Shown here: piece by piece, positions 26,794 to 34,858 of the stretch | Position numbering within the stretch: position 1 is the first letter of the stretch | Layout: every line of letters starts with the position of its first letter | Origin: Marinactinospora thermotolerans DSM 45154 | GTDB taxonomy: Bacteria > Actinomycetota > Actinomycetes > Streptosporangiales > Streptosporangiaceae | NCBI RefSeq assembly: GCF_900167435.1 | Contig: NZ_FUWS01000007.1 | Span: forward strand, 37,362 to 101,361 | DNA length: 64,000 nucleotides | Reading direction: 5' to 3' | Made by a program: the position numbers and the translations under genes | Notes under the pieces: generated by a model | The model's input: only the letters and a program-made list of their open reading frames with translations | Database searches by the model: none | What the model was told of the DNA's origin: nothing

Positions 26794-28071
26794 TCAGCGT
26801 CCGGCGCGCAGGTCGGCCAGGACGGCGCCGATCTGTTCGAGCGCCCACGCGAGGTCGTCGGCGCTGATGACGAGCGGCGGGGAGAGCCGGATCGTGGAGC
26901 CGTGCGTGTCCTTGACCAGGACGCCGCGTGCCGCGAGGCGTTCACACAGCTCCCGGCCCGTGGCCAGGGACTCGTCGACGTCGATGCCGGCCCACAGGCC
27001 GATGCTGCGGGCGGCGACGACCCCGTTGCCGACGAACTCCCGCACCCCGGCCCGCAGCACCTCGGCCAGCGAACGGGCGTTCTCCAGGTAGGGCCCCTCT
27101 TCGAGCATCCGCACGACGGTGCGTCCCATGGCGCAGGCGAGCGGGTTGCCGCCGAAGGTGCTGCCGTGCTGGCCCGGTTTGATGACGCCGAGCACCTCGG
27201 CGTCGCCGACGACCGCGGAGACCGGGAGGATGCCGCCGCCGAGGGCCTTGCCGAACAGGTACAGGTCGGGGATCACGCCGGTGTGCTCGCAGGCGCGGAC
27301 CGTGCCGGTGCGGCCGAGACCGGACTGGACCTCGTCGGCGATGAACAGGACCCGTTCACGGTCGCAGATCTCGCGGACGCGGGGCAGGTAGTCGGGGGGC
27401 GGGACGATGACGCCGGCCTCGCCCTGGACGGGTTCGATGAGCACGGCCGCGGTGGTCTCGTCGATGGCGCCGGCGATCGCGTCGGCGTCCCCGTAGGGAA
27501 CGATGCGGAACCCGGGGGTGTAGGGACCGAACCCGTCGTGGGCCTCGGGGTCCTCGGAGAAGCTGATGATGGTGGTGGTGCGGCCGTGGAAGTTCCCGCT
27601 GGCCACGATGATGGTCGCCTGCCCGGCCGCGACGCCCTTGACCTCATAAGCCCACTTACGGGCGACCTTGATGCCGGTTTCCACGGCTTCGGCGCCGGTG
27701 TTCATGGGCAGGACCTGTTCCTTGCCCACCAGCTGCGCCAGTGAGGTGACGAACGGCGCGAACTGGTCGTTGTAGAAGGCCCTGCTGGTGAGGGTGACGC
27801 GGTCGATCTGCCGGTGTGCCGCGGCGAGCAGGTCGGGGTTGCGGTGCCCGAAGTTCATCGCCGAGTAGCCGGCCAGGCAGTCGAGGTAGCGTCGGCCCTC
27901 GACGTCGGTCACCCAGGCGCCCTCGCCTTCGGCGATGACGACGGGCAAGGGGGCGTAGTTGTGCGCCGAGTGGGTTTCGGCGAGTCCGATGTGCTGTGTG
28001 GTGGAGATGACGGGGCCGGCGGGGTCTCCGCCGTTCACCGCTTCGTGGCCCAGACTGCGCGTGTCGCTCAT
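26794..28071 (-). CDS. rocD: Ornithine-oxo-acid transaminase
   Basis: A 425-residue class III PLP aminotransferase that moves the delta-amino group of ornithine to 2-oxoglutarate, giving glutamate-5-semialdehyde in arginine/ornithine breakdown. Motifs: GRRYLDCLAGYSAMNFGHR near residue 55, NTGAEAVETGIKVARKWAY near 120 (phosphate site), LFIADEVQSGLGRTG near 240 and the PLP lysine in FGKALGGGILPVSAV near 270. The length fits RocD. No rocA or rocF is adjacent. Immediately upstream of its ribosome site (GGAGAG) lies a repeated TGATCG operator-like array, suggesting specific control. Confidence 0.93.
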   Translation of the reverse strand: MSDTRSLGHEAVNGGDPAGPVISTTQHIGLAETHSAHNYAPLPVVIAEGEGAWVTDVEGRRYLDCLAGYSAMNFGHRNPDLLAAAHRQIDRVTLTSRAFYNDQFAPFVTSLAQLVGKEQVLPMNTGAEAVETGIKVARKWAYEVKGVAAGQATIIVASGNFHGRTTTIISFSEDPEAHDGFGPYTPGFRIVPYGDADAIAGAIDETTAAVLIEPVQGEAGVIVPPPDYLPRVREICDRERVLFIADEVQSGLGRTGTVRACEHTGVIPDLYLFGKALGGGILPVSAVVGDAEVLGVIKPGQHGSTFGGNPLACAMGRTVVRMLEEGPYLENARSLAEVLRAGVREFVGNGVVAARSIGLWAGIDVDESLATGRELCERLAARGVLVKDTHGSTIRLSPPLVISADDLAWALEQIGAVLADLRAGR

Positions 28072-28080
28072 CCAGCTCTC

Positions 28081-28107
28081 CGATCACCGTTGATCGTGGT
28101 TCGATCA
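28081..28107 (-). promoter_or_regulatory. Operator-like TGATCG repeats upstream of rocD
   Basis: On the plus strand a perfect dyad TGATCG-TGGTT-CGATCA spans 28091-28107, and a further half-site CGATCA is at 28081-28086, only 10-36 bases before the rocD start. The regulator is unknown; GntR- or Lrp-type proteins bind comparable spaced dyads. Confidence 0.5.
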
Positions 28108-28593
28108 CGGCCCGCCCGTTGAGAAGGCATGCCCGGAAATCCGTTCCGGGCTCTGTTCGGGTGGCCCCCAGCAGTGGAACAGACGGGGCCCTTGGGAGGC
28201 AAGGACCGGGATGCGCCGAAGTGGCGCGTACTCCGTCGGCGGATCGTGTTGTCGCCTCATCCTTCCCCCCGTGGTCTCGTCCGCGCGCCGGAGGACACGT
28301 GGGGTGACCGCCCGCACGCACCGCTGTCCGGCACGTCACCTCTCCCCTGTTCATGCCCGTGACCTGGGATTTCACCCCCGTCGCGCCGTGAGCCCCGACA
28401 CAGGGCCGTGTGGGGTGGGAGCGGGACCGGCGACGCGCGCGGACGTCCGCCCGTGGAAGGGCTGCTGAGGCGCGTTCCCGGCGGTCGGGGCCGCCACGCG
28501 AAGAGGCGACCCCGGTCCGACGTGACCTGGCCCATACCTGCAGGATCGGTCCTCATATCCGTCCGGGGGGTGGGACGCATGCGAAGGACACAC
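28108..28593. other. Intergenic region between divergent rocD and acyl-CoA synthetase genes
   Basis: About 490 bases of divergent promoter region. Open frames through it are continuations of the acyl-CoA synthetase frame without ribosome sites or family similarity. Apart from the operator array next to rocD I see no clear element in it. Confidence 0.4.
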
Positions 28594-30249
28594 ATGACCG
28601 AAAAGCGATGTCGACGAGCCGGTTCCCCGGCGTCGGGCTCCGGCTTCTCGCTGGAGGCCGCCCTGGCCGCCGTCGCCGCGGCGGTGCCCTGGCGCACGGC
28701 GGTGATCTCCGGGGAGCGCCGCGTCCCCTTCGTCGAGCTCGACGAGAGAGCCGGCCGCTTCGCCCGACACCTGCGCGAGGCGGGCGTCCGGCCCGGGGAG
28801 CACGTGGCGATCCTGGCGTTCAACCGGGTCGAGTGGTTGGAGGCCGCGTTCGGCGCCTGGCGCGCCGGGGCGGTGCCGGTGAACGTGAACTACCGCTACG
28901 TCGCCGGGGAGTTGCGGCACGTCCTGTCCGACGCCGACGTGGTGGCGCTGGTCGCCGAACGGTCGCTGGTCGGCCGGGTGGCCGAGGTCCGCGCCGACCT
29001 TCCCCGGCTGCGGCACGTGGTGCTGCTGGAGGACGGTTCCCCCGGTCCCGCCGCCCTGCCCGGGACCGACTACGAGACCGCGCTGGCCACCGCGCGCCCC
29101 GCTCCCACGGAACCCCCACGGACCTGCGGGGACGACCTCTACCTGCTCTACACCGGCGGCACGACGGGCTACCCCAAGGGGGTCATGTGGCGTCAGGAGG
29201 ACCTGTTCCACGTGGCGTTGGAGCGGCGCCGGCCCGGCACCCCGCGCGCCGCTGGTGTCGATGACCTGGCCGCGCGGGCGCGGTCGGCGCAGGCGCGGCG
29301 GATGCTCGTGCTCGGACCGCTCATGCACGCCGCGGGACAGTGGAACGCGTTGAGCGCGTTGCTGAGCGGGTTGACGGTGGTGCTCAACACCGACCGCCGG
29401 TTCGTTCCCGAACGGGTGGTGGCGTTGGCCGACCGCGAGGCCGTCCACACGCTGCAGTGCGTCGGTGACGCGATGGCCCGGCCGATCGGCGAACAGCTGC
29501 TCGCCGAGCCCCACCGTTGTCCGGAGCTGACGGTGGTGACCTCGGGCGGGACCCCGTTGACGCCCACGGTGCGGGAGATATGGCGGTCGTGGCGGCCGGG
29601 GATCACGCTCAACGACAGTTACGGCGGATCGGAGACGGGGGTCTGCGGGGCCTCGCAGAGCGATTCGGCCGACACCGCGCGGCGTTTCACGATGGGTGCG
29701 AGCGTGGCGGTGCTCGACGACGCGCTGCGCCCGTTGCCGCCGGGGTCACCTCAGATCGGCCGGATCGCGCGCACCGGCCGCATCCCGCTGGGCTACTACA
29801 ACGATCCGGTGAAGACCGCGGAGACGTTCCCCGTGGACGCGGAGGGCCGGCGGTGGGCGATGTCGGGTGATTTCGGGACGGTCGCGGCGGACGGTTCGAT
29901 CACGTTGCTGGGACGCGGTTCGGCCGTCATCAACACCGGTGGGGAGAAGGTCTACCCCGAGGAGGTCGAATCGGTCCTGAAGGCCCACCCCGACATCGAT
30001 GACACGATCGTGGTCTCGGCCCCGGACGAACGCCTAGGCCAGCGCGTCGCCGCGGTCGTGGCGTTGGCCCCGGGCCGCCGCCCCTCCGACGAGCAGATCC
30101 GGGACTTCTGCCGCGCCCGCCTCGCCGGTTTCAAGGTGCCCCGCAGGATCCACGTCGTGGCCGAGGTCAAGCGCACGGCCGTCGGCAAGCAGGACTACCG
30201 CTGGGCCGCGGCCGTGGCCCGCGGGACGGTGCCCTCCGGCGAGCGCTGA
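28594..30249 (+). CDS. Acyl-CoA synthetase (AMP-forming, FadD-like)
   Basis: A 551-residue adenylate-forming ligase that would activate a carboxylic acid, probably a fatty acid, to its CoA ester with ATP. Motifs: the P-loop YTGGTTGYPKGVMWRQED near residue 185, NDSYGGSETG near 343 (A5), SGDFGTVAADGSI near 425 (A7), GRGSAVINTGGEKVYPEEVE near 440 (A8) and the C-terminal lysine in RTAVGKQDYRW near 535. Replacement of the final K by the GK(Q/Q)DY segment is normal for this subgroup. ATG 28594 follows GAAGGACACAC; the long in-frame upstream region is not included. It is divergent from rocD. Substrate chain length is unknown. Confidence 0.9.
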   Translation: MTEKRCRRAGSPASGSGFSLEAALAAVAAAVPWRTAVISGERRVPFVELDERAGRFARHLREAGVRPGEHVAILAFNRVEWLEAAFGAWRAGAVPVNVNYRYVAGELRHVLSDADVVALVAERSLVGRVAEVRADLPRLRHVVLLEDGSPGPAALPGTDYETALATARPAPTEPPRTCGDDLYLLYTGGTTGYPKGVMWRQEDLFHVALERRRPGTPRAAGVDDLAARARSAQARRMLVLGPLMHAAGQWNALSALLSGLTVVLNTDRRFVPERVVALADREAVHTLQCVGDAMARPIGEQLLAEPHRCPELTVVTSGGTPLTPTVREIWRSWRPGITLNDSYGGSETGVCGASQSDSADTARRFTMGASVAVLDDALRPLPPGSPQIGRIARTGRIPLGYYNDPVKTAETFPVDAEGRRWAMSGDFGTVAADGSITLLGRGSAVINTGGEKVYPEEVESVLKAHPDIDDTIVVSAPDERLGQRVAAVVALAPGRRPSDEQIRDFCRARLAGFKVPRRIHVVAEVKRTAVGKQDYRWAAAVARGTVPSGER

Positions 30250-30280
30250 GCCGGACGGTGCGGGGCGGGAAAGGTCCCGC

Positions 30281-30294
30281 TATCGTCTGGATCC
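30281..30294 (+). promoter_or_regulatory. -10-like TATCGT just before the kinase start (possible leaderless)
   Basis: TATCGT at 30281-30286 ends 8 bases before the ATG at 30295, and there is no ribosome site, as in other leaderless candidates in this window. Confidence 0.4.
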
Positions 30295-31387
30295 ATGGCC
30301 CCCCGCTCACTCGCCGGACGTTACCGTCTCCTGGAGCCGATCGGCCACGGCGGGATGGGAACGGTCTGGCATGCCGAGGACGAGTTGCTGTGCCGCCGGG
30401 TGGCGGTCAAGTGAGGTCCGGGTCTCCCCCGACCTCGACCCCGACCTGCGCGAGGAGCTGCTGCGCCGCACCATGCGCGAGGCGCGCATCTGCGCGGGGC
30501 TGAGCCACCCGTCGATCGTGACCGTCCACGACGTGGTGCGCGAGGCCGACCGGCCCTGGATCGTCATGGAGCTGCTGCGCGGCCGGGCGCTGGACCGGAT
30601 GGTGGAGGAGGAGGGACCGCTTCCGCCACGTCGGGTGGCCGAGATCGGCCGCCGGCTCGTGGCCGCCCTGGAGGCCGCGCACGCCACGGGCGTGCTGCAC
30701 CGTGACGTCAAGCCCGGCAACGTCCTGGTGCTGCCGGACGGCCGGGTGGTCCTCACCGACTTCGGCATCGCCGTGTCGGACACGGAGGAGTCGTTGACGC
30801 TGACCGGCCGGCTGCCGGGCTCGTCCGGCTACGTGGCGCCGGAGCGGCTGCGGGACGGGACGGTGACGGCCGCCTCGGACCTGTGGTCGCTGGGGGCGAC
30901 CCTGTACTTCGCGGTGGAGGGGCGGGCCGCCTTCGAGCGCGCCTCGCAGGCGGAGCGGCTCACCGCCGCGCTGGAGGAGCAGCCCGACCCGATGCGGCTG
31001 GCCGGACCGTTGCGTCCGGTGCTCAACGGCATGCTCCAGTACGACCCCCGGCACCGGCCTTCGGGGCGCGAACTGGACGTGGCGCTCGCCTCCGTCGCCG
31101 ACGCCCCACAGGACTCCACCCCCACCCGCCTGGACGTGTCGGAGCTGAAGGGGGCCTGGCGGGAGGTGACGCCGGCCCGGGGCCGGGGGACGATGGCGTG
31201 GGCTCCCCCGGCGCCCACCGCGGAGGTGGGAGGGGACGGACGCTGGTGGAGGCTGGCGGTGTCGGTGGTGGCCGGCATCATCACGCTGATCGTCGCGCCG
31301 CTGCTGGTGGAGTACCTGTCCTCCCTCCTCTTCCCCGACGATCCGCCGGAGCCTTCGCAGGTCACCGCCACGCAGGATGCGGGCTGA
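30295..31387 (+). pseudogene. Ser/Thr protein kinase (PknB-like), frameshifted by one extra base
   Basis: A membrane-anchored bacterial Ser/Thr kinase whose frame breaks once. The first 39 codons from ATG 30295 give [20 protein letters not shown] (glycine-rich loop) and end in VAVK then TGA at 30412-30414. Dropping the single T at 30412 gives VAVKEVRVSP and continues in frame to 31387. That part has HRDVKPGN, the DFG loop (LTDFGIAVSD), an APE-like VAPERLRDG and a C-terminal helix (LAVSVVAGIITLIVAPLLVEYL), followed by a short external tail with no PASTA repeats. The break falls right after the ATP-binding lysine. Codon use on both sides is equally GC-rich, so the change is recent or a sequence error. 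Read as is, no active kinase can be made. Confidence 0.85.
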
Positions 31388-31433
31388 GCGAACGGGGCGG
31401 GACGGGGAACACGGGCGGGGGTCGCGGCGTTGC

Positions 31434-31439
31434 TATGGT
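31434..31439 (+). promoter_or_regulatory. -10 element TATGGT of the thiD leader
   Basis: TATGGT ends 6 bases before G31446, which is also the first base of the P1 stem of the riboswitch, so the transcript would begin with the aptamer. Confidence 0.5.
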
Positions 31440-31445
31440 CTGCCT

Positions 31446-31523
31446 GGGCGCGGGGTGCCGGTCGGGGCCGGCTGAGATCACACCCGTGAACCTGATCTAG
31501 TTCGTACTAGCGAAGGAACGTCC
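31446..31523 (+). promoter_or_regulatory. TPP riboswitch (THI element) upstream of thiD
   Basis: The conserved core is present in order: GGGGTGCC at 31452-31459, GGCTGAGATCACACCC at 31470-31485, GAACCTGATCTAGTTCG at 31488-31504 and TACTAGCGAAGGAA at 31505-31518. GGGCG (31446-31450) pairs with CGTCC (31519-31523) to close P1. The AAGGAA at 31513-31518 is also the ribosome site of the GTG start at 31525. Bound thiamine pyrophosphate would therefore hide the ribosome site directly. Known biology: TPP riboswitches turn thiamin genes off when TPP is plentiful. Confidence 0.95.
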
Positions 31524-31524
31524 G

Positions 31525-32328
31525 GTGAGCAGTTTCAACATCCTGTCCATCGCGGGTACCGACCCCAGCGGCGGGGCGGGGATCCAGGCCGACCTGAAAG
31601 CCTTCTCCGCGCTGGGCGGATATGGCATGAGCGTGGTCACCGCGTTGGTGGCCCAGACCACGACGGGCGTCACCGAGGTCCTCGACGTCCCGCCGGAGTT
31701 CGTCACCTCCCAGCTCGACACCCTGCTGGGCGACGTCCGCGTGGACGCGGTGAAGATCGGGATGCTCTCGACCACCGGGGTGATCGAGGCGGTCGCCGGG
31801 GCCATCGACCGCCACGGTCTGACCCGGATCGTGCTCGACCCCGTCATGGTGGCCAAGAGCGGTGACCGGTTGCTGGCCGCCGACGCGATCGAGGCGGTGC
31901 GGTCGGAGCTGCTGCCGCGCGCCGACCTGATCACGCCGAACCTGCCGGAGGCCGCCGACCTGCTCGGGGAACCCGAGGCGGTCGACCTCGACGGGATGCG
32001 GGCGCAGGCCGAGCGGTTGGTCAAGCTGGGCGCCCGCCGGGTGCTGCTCAAGGGCGGACACCTCGACGGGGAGAACAGCACCGACCTGCTGGTCGGGCCG
32101 GAGGGCGAGGCCGAGACGTTCACCGCCGCGCGGGTCGCGACGGACAACACCCACGGGACCGGGTGCACGCTGTCGTCGGCGATCGCCGCGCTGCGCCCGC
32201 AGCGAGCGACGTGGTCGCAGGCGGTCGGCGACGCCAAGAGGTACCTGACCGAGGCGCTGCGCCGCGCCGACGAGCTGGAGGTCGGCCACGGCAAGGGACC
32301 GGTACACCACTTCCACGCCTGGTGGTGA
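31525..32328 (+). CDS. thiD: Hydroxymethylpyrimidine/phosphomethylpyrimidine kinase
   Basis: A 267-residue PfkB/ribokinase-fold enzyme that phosphorylates HMP and HMP-phosphate for thiamin synthesis. The N-terminal ILSIAGTDPSGGAGIQADLK, GGYGMSVVTALVAQTT, VLDPVMVAKSG near residue 110, and the C-terminal THGTGCTLSSAIAA with the catalytic Cys/Gly loop near residue 212 are standard. Length is typical (265-270). Its GTG start lies 2 bases after the TPP riboswitch P1 stem, so synthesis is controlled by thiamin pyrophosphate. No thiC, thiE or thiM is adjacent; thiD is the only thiamin gene here and the gene before it is the broken kinase. Confidence 0.97.
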   Translation: MSSFNILSIAGTDPSGGAGIQADLKAFSALGGYGMSVVTALVAQTTTGVTEVLDVPPEFVTSQLDTLLGDVRVDAVKIGMLSTTGVIEAVAGAIDRHGLTRIVLDPVMVAKSGDRLLAADAIEAVRSELLPRADLITPNLPEAADLLGEPEAVDLDGMRAQAERLVKLGARRVLLKGGHLDGENSTDLLVGPEGEAETFTAARVATDNTHGTGCTLSSAIAALRPQRATWSQAVGDAKRYLTEALRRADELEVGHGKGPVHHFHAWW

Positions 32329-32701
32329 CGGCGCCGTCGTCGCCCGACTCTCCGGGAGCGTCGGGGGACGGCCGGGCGCACCGGTCGGGCGCGTGCCCCG
32401 GCGCGCCTCCGGGCGGCGGCGGGTCCTGGCGCGGGGTCAGGGTCCTTCGCGTCCCCTCCTCCGCGTTCCTCCCGGTCCTTCGGGGCCGCCCCTGGTGTCC
32501 GGGGTCGCGGTGGCCGTGCGGGACCCCGGGTGACGGACGCGGGACGGGCGTCCGACCGCGCCGCCCGGCCTCGGGCTGTGGCCCGTCGCGCGCGACCGGT
32601 CGACAGCGCCCGCGCGCCTTCGGTCCGGGCGGGGGTTCCGCACCACGTCGTCCCGGCAGGCCACCACCTTCGGGCCTTCCGGGAACCCCGTGAACGGGAG
32701 C
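32329..32701. other. Intergenic region, no gene seen
   Basis: About 370 bases of very GC-rich DNA between thiD and the hairpin downstream of the AGCS symporter gene. Open frames here on both strands give low-complexity translations and no ribosome site. I see no regulatory or RNA signal in it. Confidence 0.4.
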
Positions 32702-32731
32702 GGGGCGCGACGGCCGGGGCCGTCGCGCCCC
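32702..32731. terminator. Strong hairpin after the AGCS symporter gene
   Basis: A perfect 13-bp stem (GGGGCGCGACGGC and its complement) with a 4-base CGGG loop, 17 bases beyond the symporter stop. The thiD gene converges on it from the other side. Confidence 0.8.
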
Positions 32732-32747
32732 GCGGGGCCGTTCGGGT

Positions 32748-34163
32748 TCAGGAACGGACGTCGACCATCTCGGCCTTACGCCACTCGGGGTCGGCGAAGT
32801 ACTTCTTGGTCTCCGCGACCACGATGGGCGACAACAGCAGCAGACCCACCAGGTTGGGCAGCGCCATCAGACCGTTGGCGATGTCGCTGAAGGTCCAGGC
32901 GAGGCTGAGCTCGATGGTCGCGCCGACGTAGACGACGGCGACGAACAGCAGCCGGAACGGTACGACCGCCTTGCGGCCCACGAGGAAGTCCATGCACCGC
33001 TCGCCGTAGTAGCACCAGCCGACCAGCGTGGTGAAGGCGAAGAAGACCAGGCTGATCGACACGATGTAGCCGCCGAGGGGGGCCAGCCCCCCGGAGATCG
33101 CGCCGAAGCCCTCCGACAGGGCGAAGGAGGTCATCAGCGACCCGTCGTCGCTGTTGGCGGAGCTCCAGGCGCCGGTGACGATGATGACCATGCCGGTCAT
33201 CGTGACGACGATGATGGTGTCGATGAAGGTCTGGGTCATCGACACCATGGCCTGCCGGACCGGCTGCCCGGTCTTGGCCGCCGCGGCGGCGATGCCGCCG
33301 GTGCCCAGGCCCGACTCGTTGGAGAACATCCCGCGCGCCATGCCCTGCTGGATGGCGATCATCAGCGCCGAACCGGCGAAGCCGCCGACGGCGGCGGTAC
33401 CGGTGAAGGCGTCGGTGAAGACCAGCGCGAGCGCCCCCGGCAGGTCGGTGACGTGCACGGCCAGCACGATCAGCGAGGCGACGACGTAGAGGATGATCAT
33501 GACCGGCACGACCGCCGAGGCGAACCGGCCGATGCTCTTGATACCGCCGAGGACCACGGCCGCCACGACGACGACCAGGATCACGCCGGTGACCTGCTCG
33601 GGGACGTTCCAGGTGCCGGCGAGCTGGCCGGCGACGGCGTTGGCCTGGGTCATGTTGCCGATGCCGAACGCCGCGATGGCGCCGAACAGGGCGAACAGCA
33701 GGCCCAGCGTCTTGCCCAGGCCGCCGCCGAGGCCACGGCTCAGGTAGAACATCGGACCGCCGCTCATCTCGCCCTTGCTGTCGGGGCGGCGGTACTTCAC
33801 GCCGAGGAGCGCCTCGCTGTACTTGGTGGCCATACCGAGCACACCCGTGACCCACATCCAAAACAGCGCGCCCGGGCCACCGACGCCGATGGCCAGCGCG
33901 ACACCGGAGATGTTGCCGACGCCGACGGTCGCGGCGAGCGCGGTGCTGAGCGCCTGGTAGTGGGAGACGTCGCCCTTGGCCTCCTCACCGCTCTCCTTGC
34001 GGCGCACGAAGGCCAGCCACAGGGCGTGGAAGAGCACGCGGAACTGGAGGCCGCGCAGCCGCACCGTGAGGTAGATGCCCGTGACCAGGAGGAGCGGAAT
34101 GAGGACGTAGGGCCCCCAGACGGTCGAGGACACCTGGTCGAGGATGCCCTGGAGTTGTTCCAC
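32748..34163 (-). CDS. AGCS-family sodium:alanine/glycine symporter
   Basis: A 471-residue polytopic transporter with about 11 helices that couples small neutral amino acid uptake to sodium. The N-terminal GPYVLIPLLLVTGIYLTVRLRG, the family signature ATVGVGNISGVALAIGVGGPGALFWMWVTG (near residue 80), and the MARGMFSNESGLGTGGIAAAAAKTGQPVRQ segment (near residue 285) fit the Na:alanine symporter family. The GTG start at 34163 follows GGGAGCTCCTCC. The gene is monocistronic, ending in a strong hairpin. I cannot tell alanine from glycine as substrate. Confidence 0.93.
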   Translation of the reverse strand: MEQLQGILDQVSSTVWGPYVLIPLLLVTGIYLTVRLRGLQFRVLFHALWLAFVRRKESGEEAKGDVSHYQALSTALAATVGVGNISGVALAIGVGGPGALFWMWVTGVLGMATKYSEALLGVKYRRPDSKGEMSGGPMFYLSRGLGGGLGKTLGLLFALFGAIAAFGIGNMTQANAVAGQLAGTWNVPEQVTGVILVVVVAAVVLGGIKSIGRFASAVVPVMIILYVVASLIVLAVHVTDLPGALALVFTDAFTGTAAVGGFAGSALMIAIQQGMARGMFSNESGLGTGGIAAAAAKTGQPVRQAMVSMTQTFIDTIIVVTMTGMVIIVTGAWSSANSDDGSLMTSFALSEGFGAISGGLAPLGGYIVSISLVFFAFTTLVGWCYYGERCMDFLVGRKAVVPFRLLFVAVVYVGATIELSLAWTFSDIANGLMALPNLVGLLLLSPIVVAETKKYFADPEWRKAEMVDVRS

Positions 34164-34358
34164 GGAGGAGCTCCCTTGAGTGTCGTTCCGGGAAACCGTC
34201 GTCCGGACGCGCGTCGGTGACGTGGACCGGGCCGGCGGTGGCTGGGCGCACCATACGGCGAAGGGGCCGGTACGCACGGCAAGGTTTACACCGTTTCGTC
34301 ACTTCGGCGTCACGTTTCTCCCTCACCCCGGTTTCGGCCACCTCCGGCCCCGCCCGAA

Positions 34359-34607
34359 TCAACTGCCGGACTTGTCACCCGCCTGTTCGAGGGCCAGCCG
34401 GCTCAGGACCCGCGCGGCCTGCTCGGGGTCGGCGCCCCGGCCCACCGCGATGCCCAGGAGGTAGGTGGTCAATGGGGCGGCGGGCCGGGCGACGGAGTGC
34501 GCGGCGTCCTTGGCCAGGTCGAGGATCCGGTCGACGTCGGCCTTGCCGATCTCGTCCGGCAGGTCCAGCTCGGCGCGGACGCGCTCGGCCCATTCGACGA
34601 GGGTCAT
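34359..34607 (-). CDS. Small DUF6457-like protein
   Basis: An 82-residue acidic, helical protein (MTLVEWAERVRAELDLPDEI...VDRILDLAKDAAHSVARPAAPLTTYLLGIAVG-type) that matches the actinobacterial DUF6457 pattern as I know it. In many genomes that family accompanies molybdenum cofactor genes, but none is visible here. ATG 34607 follows AAAGGGAGTCGC. It stands alone between the symporter and the glycosyltransferase. Function unknown. Confidence 0.72.
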   Translation of the reverse strand: MTLVEWAERVRAELDLPDEIGKADVDRILDLAKDAAHSVARPAAPLTTYLLGIAVGRGADPEQAARVLSRLALEQAGDKSGS

Positions 34608-34858
34608 GCGACTCCCTTTCATTGTCCGGGGACGGTGCGGGTTCCCATGCTGCCGTGCCGGGGGCCGCGATGGGAGGTCGCGGAGCGGCGCGGCGGCCGT
34701 GGATCCCTACCCACCACCGCTCGTTCACCCCGTGTGGCGATCCGGTTCACGCCGGCTGTCTAGCGTCGAAGGCGAGGTGAGCGCCCTTGCCCGGCCGCCG
34801 CCTCCCCTCCCGGCGCCGCCGGGCGCCGGCCCCTCCCGGCTGACTGGGGAGAAGTCCC

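Noticed and set aside
30409..30415. Programmed +1 frameshift at AAG-TGA in the kinase gene
   Set aside because: The P-site tRNA for AAG cannot re-pair with AGT as in prfB, and there is no upstream ribosome-like stimulator, so mutation or sequencing error is more likely.
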